Source: Aureococcus anophagefferens
Lineage: Eukaryota > Sar > Pelagophyceae > Pelagomonadales > Pelagomonadaceae
DNA length: 64,000 nt
Reading direction: 5' to 3'
NCBI RefSeq assembly: GCF_000186865.1
Contig: NW_008705566.1
Coordinates: 1,915,699 to 1,979,698, forward strand
In this document: positions 1-9,935 of the stretch, piece after piece
Position numbering within the stretch: the first letter of the stretch is position 1
How the letters are laid out: each line of letters begins with the position of its first letter
Position numbers and translations under genes: made by a program
Notes under the pieces: generated by a model
Seen by the model: the letters and a program-made list of their open reading frames with translations, nothing else
What the model was told of the DNA's origin: nothing
Databases searched by the model: none

Positions 1-1
1 C

Positions 2-3000
2 GTGGCACCCTGGGACCCGGACTACGAGCAGTGCACCTGGAAGGAGCCGGGCTTCCCCGACGCGCACGAGCTCGGGCACCCGACGTGCTGCGCCATCTAC
101 GGCGGAAGCTGGCGCCAGGAGGGGGACGAGCCCACCGAGGGCGCCTGCTGCTACGGCGAGTTCATGACGTGGTGCGACTGGGGCACGAACGACTGCCACA
201 CCTACTGCAACGAGCACGCGTCGTTCGAGTGCTGGGACGAGGACGCGTGCGACCAGGACGCGTGCGCGGACTGCCACGACGAGCAGGACTGCTGCGGCGA
301 CAAATTCGTCCCCATCGACGCGGCCAAGTGCGAGTCCTTCGAGGCGTGCAACAGCCTCGAGTACCGCGAGGTTTGGGGCGACCACCACGGCGAGGCCTGC
401 GACGTCGACGAGGGCTGGTGCGGCATGTGCTACGGCACGTGGTGCTACGAGGAGAGCGAGCCGACGACGTGCTACTGGAGCGACGGCGACCTGACCGAGG
501 CCGACTGCGCCGCGCTCGGCGGCGCCTGGGACGAGGACTCCCACTGGCTCTCCTGCGCGCGCGCCGTCGCGCTCACGGGCGACCCGGCCGCCGACGGCGC
601 GGCGTGCTTCGCGCACGTGTCGGACTACGCCGGCGCGCCCCCGGCCGCGGACGCGTGCCCGAGCCCGACCCGCGACGACGACTACATCGTCGCGCCGGCC
701 TACCCGTGGCACGGGACTTGGTGCTCGCGGGGCTGCTACTACACGGCGCCCGTCGAGAGCTGGGACATGTCCTACTGCGGCTACGTGGTACGGGGCCCCG
801 ACTGGGAGTTGGGCGGCGACGTGGATTTCGACGACGAGCTCTGCTCCTTCTCCGCCGCCGAGTCGGAGTGCTCCGGCGCCGTCACCGTGTACACGTGGCC
901 GAACGGCAAGGGCGTCTACGAGCAGATGGCCGTCGCGCCCGCGTACGAGAGCGGCGGCGCGTTCAGGTACTGCACCTTCGCCAGGGCCTCCTGGACCGAG
1001 ACGCGCATGGACTGCGAGGCGGGCGGCTGGTACGACGCGAACGCTCGCGGCGGCGAGGGCGCGTGCCGGGAGACCGACGAGCTGCTCGACGCGGGCGCGT
1101 GCGAGGCCGTCGGCGGCGCGCTCGTGCCGCACGACATCTACTACCGCCCGGGCCGCTTCGGGACCGAGGCCCAGTGCAACGAGGGCGAGTGCAGGGGCTT
1201 CTACGCCGAGGACGAGGCGGGCGAGCTGCGCCACCAGTGGGGCGGCTACACGCGCGAGCAGTGCGCGGCCGCGCCGGGCGAGGCCTGCGACCGGTCCTGC
1301 CAGCGGTGCATGTCGGAGAACGACGAGGCCCTCGACGACGGCCTCTGCTTCAACGCCGCGGGCGTCGTCCAGGTCGGCGAGTCCAAGGCGGACTGCTTCG
1401 CGAACGAGGCGTCCGGCTGGGAGTGGGCCGACTGCGCGTCGCAGGCCACGTACGACGACTGCTACCTCGCGAACGACGCGCGGCCCGAGCTCCAGTGCGC
1501 GATCCGGTGGGACACGTGCACCGACGAGGCCGCGTGCGACGCCGCGGGCACGTGCGACGACCAGTGGTGGAACCGCCGCGAGCTCTGCGGCGACGCCGGC
1601 TGGGCGCACGGCGACACGTGCTGGGCGCACTACGACAACGCGACGACCGTCACGGTCAACGGCACGACGACCACGACCTACGAGTGGATCTACGAGTCCT
1701 GCGACGACTGCAAGCGCCCCAGCGGCGTCTGCGTCGAGGACTTTGGGACCTACGGCTGCGAGCGCTACGCGTGGCACCAGTTCGGGTGCAAGGTCTTCGG
1801 CTCGAACTCTCCCGAGGACTGCGAGGCGCGCGGCAACGGCGCGACGTGGCGGACGCCGTCGGCGACGCGCGCCGAGTGCGAGGCGGCGACGCGCTGCGAG
1901 GAGGAGTGGTACGGCGCGAGCTCCAAGAGCCCGGAGGAGTGCGAGGCCTGCGGCGGCACGCAGGTCCGCGCCTGGCACTGGCACGGCGGCCAGTGGAGCG
2001 GCGCGTACGTGCGCGACCTCACGTGGTTCCCCCGCGTCGAGATGGCGCCGCTGAACGTCGTCACGCCGCGGACGTCGAGCCGCAAGATCGACGCGGAGCT
2101 CGGCCCGCCGCTCATGCGGGCCTTCGCCGCGTCGCAGCGGAGCCAGCTCTACCTCACGCACACGATGTGGTCCGCCGTCGTCATGGAGCTGCTCTGCGAG
2201 TGCGGCGACGCCGACCCCGCCGTCTGCGGCGCCCACTCCGGCGGCGGCGCCGTCGCGGGCAAGGGCACGGGCTTCTGCGGCCTCGAGGAGCCCCTCCAGG
2301 CCGGCTGCGCGTCCGCGATCTTCACCAAGGAGTGCGCCGACGACACGACCCTCGACCGGCGCCTCGCGGCGCCCGCGGCGCCCGCGGCGCGCGCGCTCGC
2401 CGCGGCGTCCGACAAGGCGGCGAAGTACCGCGGCGACTGCACGGAGTTCAAGAGCCGCAGGAAGTGCGCCCGGGCCTCCCCCTCGTGCTCCTGGAGCCAC
2501 CTCAAGGGCAAGTGCAAGCGGAAGCGGGAGAAGTGCCGCGACATCAAGAAGCGCAAGATCTGCAAGAAGAAGAAGTACCACGGCCACTGCCACTGGAGCG
2601 GGAAGAAGGACAAGTGCCGCAAGCCCAAGTGCCGCGAGCTCAAGCACAAGGCGCACTGCAAGGCGCCCACCGGCGAGAACCTCGGCTGCGAGTGGCGCAG
2701 CGGCAGGAAGAAGTGCGTCGACGTGAAGAAGTGCGAGCGCGCGACGCGGAAGAAGGGCTGCCTCAAGGGCAAGAAGCTGAAGAAGCTCGGCTGCGCGTGG
2801 GACGACACAACGCAGACGTGCGCCGCCGGCGGCGCGGGCGAGTTCGGCGAGGGCGGCGGCTTCGACGAGGCGCCGGCCGACGACGCGGACAACGTCGACG
2901 TCGCCTTCTCGTCCATGGGCGCGGGCGAGGTGCCCGGCGCGCGGCGCATGCACGCGGACGGCTGCTGGGAGGCGACGACGCGCGTCGACGCGTACGTCGT

Positions 3001-5371
3001 CGAGAGCGCGGCGGGCGTCGTCGTCGGCCAGCTCGCGGGCGACGGCGTCGGCGTCGAGACGGTCGCGGGCTCCTTCGAGTCCGCCAAGCTCTGCCTGCCG
3101 ACGCGCGCGGACCTCGTCGGCACCGGCGACCTCGCGTTCTCGCGCAAGGCCATCGTCCGCTACGACGCGGCCGCGGCGCCCGCGTTCGCCGTCGTCCTCG
3201 CGGAGGCCGACCTCACGACCGCGACCGCGGCCAAGTTCTGCGGCACGCTCGCCGGCGACGGCGTCTACTTCCCCGCCTACGTCGCCGACGACCTCGACCC
3301 GACCAACGACGCGGCGTGCGCCGCCGGCGGCCTCTCGTTCGGCTCCGTCTGCGTCTGCTACTGCGGCTTCAGCGGCGCCAAGTGCGACGTCGGCTGCGAG
3401 AACTCGTGCAGCATGCAGGGCACCTGCGGCGCCGACCCGGCCGCGCCGAACGCCTGCGCCTGCGCCGAGGGCTACTCGGGCGCCGACTGCGGCGTCGTCG
3501 ACTGCCCCGGCGACGCCGCGGGCCACAAGTGCCACTGGCAGGGCGGCACGTGCCTCGCGACGGGCGCGTGCGAGTGCAACGACGGCTACAGCGGCGCCGC
3601 CTGCGACGTCCAGGCCGTGCGGCGGTCGACGAACGTCGACTTCCCCGAGCGCGCCTACGAGGACGACGGCGAGACGGACACGTCCATCTTCGGCGGCCTC
3701 TACGACATGTCGCCCGCGCCGACGCCCGCGCCCTCGCCGGCGCCGGGCGACCCGACGGCGCGGCCCACGACGCCCCGGCCCTCGGCGGAGCCGACGGCGA
3801 AGCCGACGCCCGCGCCGGGCGACCCGACGCGCCGGCCGACGCGCGAGCCGACGCCCAAGCCCACGTTCGGGCCCAAGCCCACGCCCGAGCCGACGCTCCG
3901 GCCCACGGCCTCGCAAGCGCCGACGGCCTACAAGCCCTGCGCCGACCACGGCATCCAGGTGACGTGCCTCGCCGCGCACATGTGCGAGTGGTCGCTCGCG
4001 ACCGGCTGCTCGGACGTCCCCTGCGGCGAGATCGACTCCCGGAACCGCTGCAAGAGCGCGGGCTGCGCGTGGCACAAACCCGAGGGCGCCGGGGACTGCA
4101 AGGACAACACGAGCGAGAAAGCGTGCAACAAGGACGCGCTCGGCTGCAAGTGGAAGAACGACAAGTGCAAGCCCAAGGGCGACGACGCCGGCGTCTGCGT
4201 CCTGCCGCCGACGCCCCAGCCGACGCTCCGGCCGACGGAGCGCCCGACGCCCGCGCCGGGCAACCCGACGGCCAAGCCGACGACCAGGCCGACGGCCGGG
4301 ACGTGCGAAGACATCACGAAGGCGAGCGTGTGCGAGAACAAGGCCGACTGCACGTGGAAGGCGGACAAGCAAAAGTGCAAGGGCGGCGACATCGGCGGCG
4401 ACGCCGGCGGCGGGAGCTGCAAGGACAACACGAGCGAGAAAGCGTGCAACAGGGACGCGCTCGGCTGCCAGTGGAAGAAGGACAAGTGCAAGGAGTCCAA
4501 GGGCGACGACGCCGGCGGCGGCGGCGACGCCGGCGGCGACGCCGGCGGCGGGAGCTGCAAGGACAACACGAGCGAGAAAGCGTGCAACAGGGACGCGCTC
4601 GGCTGCCAGTGGAAGAAGGACAAGTGCAAGGAGTCCAAGGGCGACGACGCCGGCGACGACGGCGAAACCACCACCACCTCCTCCGGCGGCGACGATGGCG
4701 AACCCACCACCAAGTGCAAGAAGCTCGACAAGGCGGCCTGCAAGTCGAAGGAGAACAAGAAGCGCTGCAAGTACGACGAGAAGAAGGGCAAGTGCAAGGA
4801 CGAGTCCTCCGGCGGCGACGCCGGCGAACCCACCACCAAGTGCAAGAAGCTCGACAAGGCGGCCTGCAAGTCGAAGGAGAACAAGAAGCGCTGCAAGTAC
4901 GACGAGAAGAAGGGCAAGTGCAAGGACGAGTCCTCCGGCGGCGACGCCGGCGAACCCACCACCAAGTGCAAGAAGCTCGACGAGGCGGCCTGCAAATCGA
5001 AGGCGAACAAGAAGCGCTGCAAGTACGACGAGAAGAAGGGCAAGTGCGAGGACAAGAAGGACAAGCCCTCCGGCGGCGGGAGCTGCAAGGACAACACGAG
5101 CGCGAAAGCGTGCAACAGGGACGCGCTCGGCTGCCAGTGGAAAAAGGACAAGTGCAAGGAGTCGAAGAAAAAGGAGGACGCGTGCTCCACGCTCAAGAGC
5201 TCGATCCTGTGCGGCTCGCAGGAGACCTGCAAGTGGATCGGCGCCACGGCCACGACCGACTGCGCCGTCATCCCCGACAAGTCCAGCTGCAAGGCGCAGA
5301 AGAAGGCGGGCTGCAAGTGGTCCGGGGGCCAGTGCAATGCGCCGGCGTCCGAGTGCAAGAGCAAGAAGTAG
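2..5371 (+). CDS. Giant Cys-rich secreted repeat protein, 5' truncated by window edge
   Basis: The frame is open from base 2, so the N terminus lies outside the window; 1,789 residues remain. The first 780 residues are irregular Cys/Trp-rich sequence with regularly spaced cysteines. Residues about 1110-1206 hold EGF-like modules (CVCYCGFSGAKC, CECNDGYSGAAC). Pro/Thr stalks of the PTPAP type lie at about 1236-1311 and 1399-1433. The C-terminal part is Lys/Cys-rich tandem modules: four copies of a CKDNTS-type unit (nt ~4095, 4415, 4553, 5081) and three of a CKKLD-type unit. Everything points to an extracellular, disulfide-rich, cell-surface or mucilage protein; no membrane anchor is seen before the stop. 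Function unknown. The 3' end is copied in inverted orientation next to an assembly gap. Confidence 0.85.
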   Translation: MAPWDPDYEQCTWKEPGFPDAHELGHPTCCAIYGGSWRQEGDEPTEGACCYGEFMTWCDWGTNDCHTYCNEHASFECWDEDACDQDACADCHDEQDCCGDKFVPIDAAKCESFEACNSLEYREVWGDHHGEACDVDEGWCGMCYGTWCYEESEPTTCYWSDGDLTEADCAALGGAWDEDSHWLSCARAVALTGDPAADGAACFAHVSDYAGAPPAADACPSPTRDDDYIVAPAYPWHGTWCSRGCYYTAPVESWDMSYCGYVVRGPDWELGGDVDFDDELCSFSAAESECSGAVTVYTWPNGKGVYEQMAVAPAYESGGAFRYCTFARASWTETRMDCEAGGWYDANARGGEGACRETDELLDAGACEAVGGALVPHDIYYRPGRFGTEAQCNEGECRGFYAEDEAGELRHQWGGYTREQCAAAPGEACDRSCQRCMSENDEALDDGLCFNAAGVVQVGESKADCFANEASGWEWADCASQATYDDCYLANDARPELQCAIRWDTCTDEAACDAAGTCDDQWWNRRELCGDAGWAHGDTCWAHYDNATTVTVNGTTTTTYEWIYESCDDCKRPSGVCVEDFGTYGCERYAWHQFGCKVFGSNSPEDCEARGNGATWRTPSATRAECEAATRCEEEWYGASSKSPEECEACGGTQVRAWHWHGGQWSGAYVRDLTWFPRVEMAPLNVVTPRTSSRKIDAELGPPLMRAFAASQRSQLYLTHTMWSAVVMELLCECGDADPAVCGAHSGGGAVAGKGTGFCGLEEPLQAGCASAIFTKECADDTTLDRRLAAPAAPAARALAAASDKAAKYRGDCTEFKSRRKCARASPSCSWSHLKGKCKRKREKCRDIKKRKICKKKKYHGHCHWSGKKDKCRKPKCRELKHKAHCKAPTGENLGCEWRSGRKKCVDVKKCERATRKKGCLKGKKLKKLGCAWDDTTQTCAAGGAGEFGEGGGFDEAPADDADNVDVAFSSMGAGEVPGARRMHADGCWEATTRVDAYVVESAAGVVVGQLAGDGVGVETVAGSFESAKLCLPTRADLVGTGDLAFSRKAIVRYDAAAAPAFAVVLAEADLTTATAAKFCGTLAGDGVYFPAYVADDLDPTNDAACAAGGLSFGSVCVCYCGFSGAKCDVGCENSCSMQGTCGADPAAPNACACAEGYSGADCGVVDCPGDAAGHKCHWQGGTCLATGACECNDGYSGAACDVQAVRRSTNVDFPERAYEDDGETDTSIFGGLYDMSPAPTPAPSPAPGDPTARPTTPRPSAEPTAKPTPAPGDPTRRPTREPTPKPTFGPKPTPEPTLRPTASQAPTAYKPCADHGIQVTCLAAHMCEWSLATGCSDVPCGEIDSRNRCKSAGCAWHKPEGAGDCKDNTSEKACNKDALGCKWKNDKCKPKGDDAGVCVLPPTPQPTLRPTERPTPAPGNPTAKPTTRPTAGTCEDITKASVCENKADCTWKADKQKCKGGDIGGDAGGGSCKDNTSEKACNRDALGCQWKKDKCKESKGDDAGGGGDAGGDAGGGSCKDNTSEKACNRDALGCQWKKDKCKESKGDDAGDDGETTTTSSGGDDGEPTTKCKKLDKAACKSKENKKRCKYDEKKGKCKDESSGGDAGEPTTKCKKLDKAACKSKENKKRCKYDEKKGKCKDESSGGDAGEPTTKCKKLDEAACKSKANKKRCKYDEKKGKCEDKKDKPSGGGSCKDNTSAKACNRDALGCQWKKDKCKESKKKEDACSTLKSSILCGSQETCKWIGATATTDCAVIPDKSSCKAQKKAGCKWSGGQCNAPASECKSKK
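4700..5072 (+). repeat. 126-bp tandem repeat, three units, inside the Cys-rich gene
   Basis: Units begin at 4700, 4826 and 4952. The first two are nearly identical; the third diverges at its 3' end. Each encodes 42 residues with four cysteines (CKKLDKAACKSK core) and a Gly/Asp/Thr linker. The period is a multiple of three, so copy-number change keeps the frame. Confidence 0.9.
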
Positions 5372-5829
5372 GCGCGCCGCGGCGCCGCCGCGGGCCCATG
5401 CCCCGCGGCGAGCCGACGGAGGCGCCCGCCGCCGCGGGCCCATGCCCCGCGGCGAGCCGGAGGGGGCGCGTCGGACGGCGCCGCGGGCCCATGCCCCGCG
5501 GCGAGCCGCAGACGCGCCCCCTCCGGCTCGCCGCGGGGCATGGGCCCGCGGCGGCGGGCGCCTCCGTCGGCTCGCCGCGGGGCATGGGCCCGCGGCGGCG
5601 CCGCGGCGCGCCTACTTCTTGCTCTTGCACTCGGACGCCGGCGCATTGCACTGGCCCCCGGACCACTTGCAGCCCGCCTTCTTCTGCGCCTTGCAGCTGG
5701 ACTTGTCGGGGATGACGGCGCAGTCGGTCGTGGCCGTGGCGCCGATCCACTTGCAGGTCTCCTGCGAGCCGCACAGGATCGAGCTCTTGAGCGTGGAGCA
5801 CGCGTCCTCCTTTTTCTTCGACTCCTTGC
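5154..5829. repeat. Perfect inverted repeat, 319-bp arms, 38-bp loop, abutting an N gap
   Basis: Arm 1 is 5154-5472 and arm 2 is 5511-5829; position x pairs with 10983 minus x. I checked the 3' UTR part, the stop codon region and the last bases before the gap and found no mismatch. Arm 1 contains the last about 70 codons and stop of the Cys-rich gene, so the minus strand of arm 2 repeats that C terminus. Inside are repeated GC-rich units containing GGGCCCATGCCCCGCGGCGA. Because arm 2 ends exactly at the gap, its true length is unknown. A chimeric or fold-back assembly is the simplest explanation. Confidence 0.9.
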
Positions 5830-5879
5830 NNNNNNNNNNNNNNNNNNNNNNNNNNNNNNNNNNNNNNNNNNNNNNNNNN
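5830..5879. other. Assembly gap of 50 N
   Basis: Fifty consecutive N. The round number suggests a placeholder, not a measured size. Confidence 0.99.
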
Positions 5880-6082
5880 CCCCCCCCCCCCCCCCCACCC
5901 CCCCTCTGAGAGATATGTACCCCCGGGGGGGTCCCGACGCCGCGTTCAGCGCGGCGTCGCTGCCCCGCGCCGACGGCCTCGCCAAGCCGCCGCGGCGCCC
6001 CACCGCGGGCCGAGCCGAACTCGCGCCCGCCACCGGATCGAGGTAACACTACGATCGGAAAAAAGCGCGCGTTCGCCGGCGG
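5880..6082. other. Low-complexity poly-C and intergenic DNA after the gap
   Basis: Seventeen C, one A, then seven C directly follow the gap; homopolymer is a likely reason assembly broke here. No gene is seen in the rest of the interval. Confidence 0.7.
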
Positions 6083-7251
6083 TCAGTCGGCCTTGGCGCC
6101 GCGGAAGGCGCGGGCGATCGACGCGGGCGTGGGGTAGATGAGCGGCACGGCGGCCTCGTACTTGAGGAAGTTGCGGACGCGTTTCGTGTCGCTGGCCATG
6201 CGCGCGTCGATGAGCGGCAGCGTCGCGAGCGTGTCCGGGACGTGGTTCAGGAGGAAGCCGAGGCAGCAGGGGTCCCACGCGCCGCGGTGCGCGAGCGCGA
6301 GCCCCGCGAAGCCGACCCAGAAGAGCTGCTCGCCGAGGTGGTTCGGGTGGCGCGACGCGCGCCAGAGGCCCGCGTCGAGGACGTCGCCGGGCTTGCGCGT
6401 GGCCGCGAAGGCCGCGAGGGCCGCGTCGGCGCGGCGCGCGACCTCGAGGCCGAGGACCGCGAGGGCCGCGGCGGCCGCGTCGGCCGCGCCGAGGCCCGCG
6501 GCGGCCGGCGGCGCGCCCGCGCGGGGCAGGAAGAGCGCCCGGAGCGGGAGCGTGAGGCCGAGGAGCATGCCCTGCTGGGACCCGTAGGCCACGGGCAGGG
6601 ACAGGGGGTACCAGAGCCAGCCGAGCTCCGCGCGGAGGTCGGCCTGGGCGGGAACCGAGTGCGACATTCCCAACTTCAAAGGCTCCGATCTCGGTCGCTT
6701 TCCACTCGTTTCGGCTCATGCTTGGACGAGCGATCATCTCTCGGAGCGCTCTCGACGCGTGGATCCTTTCGCTGGACCAATCGCGCGCGGCACCATCACA
6801 TTGAAGCGACGTTGAATCCCGCGCGGACGTCGGCGAAGCGCCAGTCCTCGCGCGCGCCCGGCGTGTAGCGCTCGCGGCGCCAGTAGTTGCCGCTCAGCCG
6901 CAGGCTCCAGGCGCCGAGGAGCGCCGCCGCCAGGAGCTGGCGCGGCCCGGCGGCGCACGCGAGCGGGTGGCTCGCGTAGTAGCCGTAGACGTAGAGCGGG
7001 ATGAGCGTCCAGTACGGGTCGATGAGCCACGTCGACCGCGCCGCGAGCGAGTGGACCCAGAAGAGCAGGCAGAACGTGGGCCAGTAGACGAGGTTGAGGG
7101 CCACGACGGGCCAGTCCGCGTAGGCCTCGCAGGCCGCCGCGCGCAACGTCTCCGGCGCCGCGGCCGCCGCGCACGCGCCGCGCAGCGCGTAGACGGACAC
7201 CGCGAAGGGCGCGCCGCCGAGGGCGACGGCGGCCCACCTCAGCGCGGCCAT
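6083..7251 (-). CDS. DUF1295 / steroid 5-alpha-reductase C-terminal-like membrane protein
   Basis: Two exons, 7251-6835 and 6643-6083 (stop), joined in phase 0 to give 325 residues. The product is a multi-pass membrane protein: N-terminal hydrophobic helices, the motif WLIDPYWTLIPL, then LSGNYWRRERYTPGAREDWR, and after the intron GWLWYPLSLPVAYGSQQG and HPNHLGEQLFW. The HPNHLGE segment and the RRxRY...EDWR pattern are typical of DUF1295 proteins, relatives of steroid 5-alpha-reductases and isoprenylcysteine methyltransferases, which use NADPH or SAM on lipid substrates. The substrate cannot be told here. The intron (6644-6834) is a family-A introner with GC-AG ends. A small ORF ends only 5 bp upstream of this ATG on the same strand. 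Confidence 0.82.
6644..6826 (-). mobile_element. Introner element family A, copy 1 (antisense to host gene's usual orientation)
   Basis: The element lies between imperfect 8-bp target duplications (plus strand AGGTCGGC at 6636-6643, ACGTCGGC at 6827-6834). Its ends are short inverted repeats (CTGGGCGGGA / TCCCGCGCGG). On the gene strand the intron begins with GC of the duplicated target and ends with CCCAG from the element. The inner sequence, starting with CATTCCCAACTTCAAAGGCT, is shared with the copies at 8205, 30617 and 31312. This copy is inverted relative to its gene compared with the other three, yet still gives a clean open frame when removed. Confidence 0.9.
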
Positions 7252-7256
7252 GGGTC

Positions 7257-7481
7257 TTATTTAGCCGGCGCGATGGCGCCGCCGGAGAGGAAGAAGAGGT
7301 TCACCTCGCTCAGCTTCCAGGTCGCGGCCCCGGACGGCGCGCGCAGCGACGTCTTCGCCTCGTGCCACGCGATGAACTCGGGCGGCGCCGGCTCGTCGTT
7401 GTTGAGCACCGTGCCGTCGGCCGACAGCGTGTGGTGGCAGGCGATCTTGTAGTCGACCTCCGCGTCCTTCTTCGGCGGCAT
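7257..7481 (-). CDS. Small acidic-basic hypothetical protein, 74 aa, just upstream of the DUF1295 gene
   Basis: The ORF encodes 74 residues beginning MPPKKDAEVDYKIACHH. It has a mixed, protein-like composition, unlike the Ala/Arg/Pro-rich shadows usual in this DNA, and a short hydrophobic C-terminal patch (LSEVNLFFLSGG). Its stop codon ends 5 bp before the ATG of the DUF1295 gene on the same strand, and its start is 60 bp from the divergent carboxypeptidase gene. The ATG context is weak (T at -3), which would allow leaky scanning to the next ORF. No family recognised. It may be a real microprotein, an upstream ORF on a dicistronic mRNA, or chance. Confidence 0.45.
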   Translation of the reverse strand: MPPKKDAEVDYKIACHHTLSADGTVLNNDEPAPPEFIAWHEAKTSLRAPSGAATWKLSEVNLFFLSGGAIAPAK

Positions 7482-7541
7482 CTAGAGGCGCGCGCACGAG
7501 GACATCGTCGTCCGCAAAAGCGTGCAATCGCAGGCGAAGCG

Positions 7542-9904
7542 ATGGCGGCCCTCTGGCTGCGGCTGGCGGCCCTCCTGGGCCTGGGCGACCTCCTGGCGAC
7601 GTCCCGGGGCAAGCGCTACGCCGACGTGTCCTACGACCGCATGTACGACGACATCCAGGCGCTGGCCAAAGCCCACCCGCGCTTCGTGCGCGTCTTCCTC
7701 GCGTCGGACGCCTACCGGGGCCAGTACGGCGCGGGCGTCGCGGGGACCTGCGGGTCGAAGCACCGGAGCTGCGAGCACGTCGTCGTCGTCGTGTCCGACT
7801 TTGGGAGCCTGCCCGCGGCGGCGCGCGGCGCGGGCACGGCCGCGGGCGAGCGCGGCGGGGGCGCGGCGCCGCGGTCGAACGCGAGCGCGCGCGCGGAGGT
7901 CTTCCTGAGCGGCGCGCTCCACGGCGACGAGCGCGTCGGCCCGCTGTCGACCTTCGCGTTCCTGCGGCTCCTCGCCGTCGGCGCGTCCTGCGCGGCCGAC
8001 GGCGTCATCGACCCGGAGCGGTGCGCGGCGGCGGGCCCCGGCGAGCGCGCGAGCCTCGGCGCGGGCGCGGCGGGCGCCGCGCGGCTCCGCTGGCTCGGTC
8101 TCCTGGCGCGGAAGCGGGTCCTCTACGCCATGCCCATGACGAACCCCTGGGGCTTCGCGCACGCGAGCCGGTCCGAGGTCAAGGTCGACACGAACCGCGA
8201 CTTCTAGGGCAGCAAAAGAGAGCGAAATTCCCAACTTCAAAGGCTCCGATCTCTGCCGTTTTCCACTCGTTTCGGCTGACTTTTGGACGAGCGATCATCT
8301 CTCGGAACAGTCTCGAAGCGTGGATGCTTTTTCCGGAACGCGCGCGCGCGGAACACTCACGTTGAAGCGACGTTGAATCACCCTTTTGCTGCCCAGGCGA
8401 CTTCGCGATCGACACGGCGCCGTCCGCGTGCGCCAAGTCCGCGACGGGCCGCGTCGTCAACGAGCTCTTCCGGCGCCACGTCTTCCAGGTCGGCGTGACC
8501 TTCCACGGCGGCATGGAGGCCATCGCCTACGAGTGGGGCGCGCCGAGCCACAACCGGCCGCCGCCGCCGGGCGCCGCGGGCGTCGCGGCGCCCAGGGTCC
8601 GCGTGCCCCGCGGGGCCCACGGCGCCCGCGGGCGGCGGCTCCTGCGGGGCCCGGGCGACGACGACCACGCGCGGGACCTCCGGGCCGCCGCGGACGCGGA
8701 CATCTCGCCCGACGACGCGTCGCAACGGGCCGTCGCCGCGGCCATGGCCGCCGTCGGCGGCGCCTTCGACGGGGGCAAGCCCTACCGCCACAGCCGCATG
8801 AACTCCATCGTCTACCCCGTCCACGGCGGCATGGAGGACTGGGCCTACGCGGCCTCGTGGGACAAGCCGCTCGCCGTCCCCGGCGGCTGCGCCGCGCCGG
8901 GCTACGACCGGGCGCGGACCGCGTCCTACGACGACGCGTCGAACCGCTGCTTCATGGTGCTGGTCGAGACGTCCAACGCCAAGGCGGGCCCGCCGCGGCT
9001 CTTCGGCGGCGACGGCGCGCTCTTCGACCCGGCCGCCGCGGGCGACGACGGCGGCCACGTGCCGCGCAACGTGCGGCTCGCCCTGCTGGCTCTGGACGTC
9101 GCCGAGCCCTATGCGTATTGGACCGAGGGCCACGCGCGCGCGCCGGACCCGAACCTCGCCTGCGGCGACGGCGGCCGCGGCGACGCGCCGGACGACGTCG
9201 TCGCGACGGCCGCGCGCCGCGGCGCCGCGGAGCTCGTCGCGGCCTTCGCCGTCGGCGGCGCGCTGGCCGTCGACGGCCAGGAGACGTTCTGGGGCTGCTA
9301 CGACGCCGCCGCGGCCCGAGCGGCGACGTGCCGCGGCGCCGAGGCGCTCGCGGCGTCGGCGGCGGGCCGCGGCGCCGACGCGGCGCCGTCGCCCGCGCGC
9401 TGGGGCCTCGGCGACGTCGCCGACGCGCTCGGCGCCAACGCCGGCGCCGTGCGACTTGCGCGCCTCGACCTCGCCGCCGCGCGCGCGAAATGCGGCGACC
9501 GCGGCAAGGCCTGGCTCGTGGCGGGCGTCGCCGTCGACGGCGGCTGGGGCGCGGCGCCGGAGCGGGCCCAGCCGCCGGGCCTGCCGCCGCAGACGCACCT
9601 CGCGCGCGCGCGCACGGACGCGTCCTGGCGCAAGCTCGGCCACGACGGCCGCGCCGTCCTCGGGCGAAGGCTCTGGTTCGCGCCGCCGCTCGTCGTCGAC
9701 CTCGCCGGCCGCGACGAGAAGCCCCGGCGCCGGCCCCTGTCGCTGAGCGCCTTCCCGACGTCAAAGCCCGCGGAGCCCGCCGCCGACGCCGCGCTCCGCG
9801 GCCAGTTCGCCGCCGCCGCGGCCGGCGTCGCCGTCCTCTCCGTCGCCGTCGCCGCGCTCCGCCGCCGGAAGCGCGCGGCCGCGCGAAGCCCGTCGTCGCC
9901 CTAG
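7542..9904 (+). CDS. M14-family zinc carboxypeptidase, membrane-anchored
   Basis: Two exons, 7542-8196 and 8397-9904, give 720 residues. A hydrophobic N terminus (MAALWLRLAALLGLG) looks like a signal peptide. The metal motif HxxE is in GALHGDERVGP (H127, E130); the substrate-binding Asn-Arg pair is NRDF, restored exactly at the splice junction; the third zinc ligand is in VTFHGGMEAIAYEWG. M14 enzymes remove C-terminal residues from peptides. Near the C terminus a hydrophobic helix (AAAAAGVAVLSVAVAALRRRK) followed by basic residues suggests a type I membrane protein with an extracellular or luminal enzyme. I did not locate the catalytic Glu with certainty in the long second exon. The gene ends 31 bp from the convergent MFS gene. 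Confidence 0.88.
8205..8396 (+). mobile_element. Introner element family A, copy 2, with perfect 8-bp target duplication
   Basis: GCGACTTC at 8197-8204 is repeated at 8397-8404. Between them lies a 192-bp element with inverted ends TAGGGCAGCAAAAG and CTTTTGCTGCCCAG (13 of 14 match). The intron is 8197-8396: its 5' GC is the first two bases of the target copy, and its 3' AG is the last two bases of the element. Removing it restores the exact pre-insertion codons for the NRDF motif. This is the clearest copy in the window. Confidence 0.96.
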
Positions 9905-9935
9905 TAGGTTTTCGCTATTTAAGTCGCCTCGTATT

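Noticed and set aside
4700..5072. CRISPR array
   Set aside because: Repeats are head-to-tail coding units without unique spacers, in a eukaryotic gene.
31..5715. 1,894-aa frame overlapping the Cys-rich gene
   Set aside because: Arg/Pro/Gly-rich shadow with no domains; the other frame has ordered Cys modules and EGF-like repeats.
5612..5829. Second C-terminal copy of the Cys-rich protein on the minus strand
   Set aside because: It is the mirror arm of the inverted repeat beside the gap, likely an assembly product; not called as a gene.
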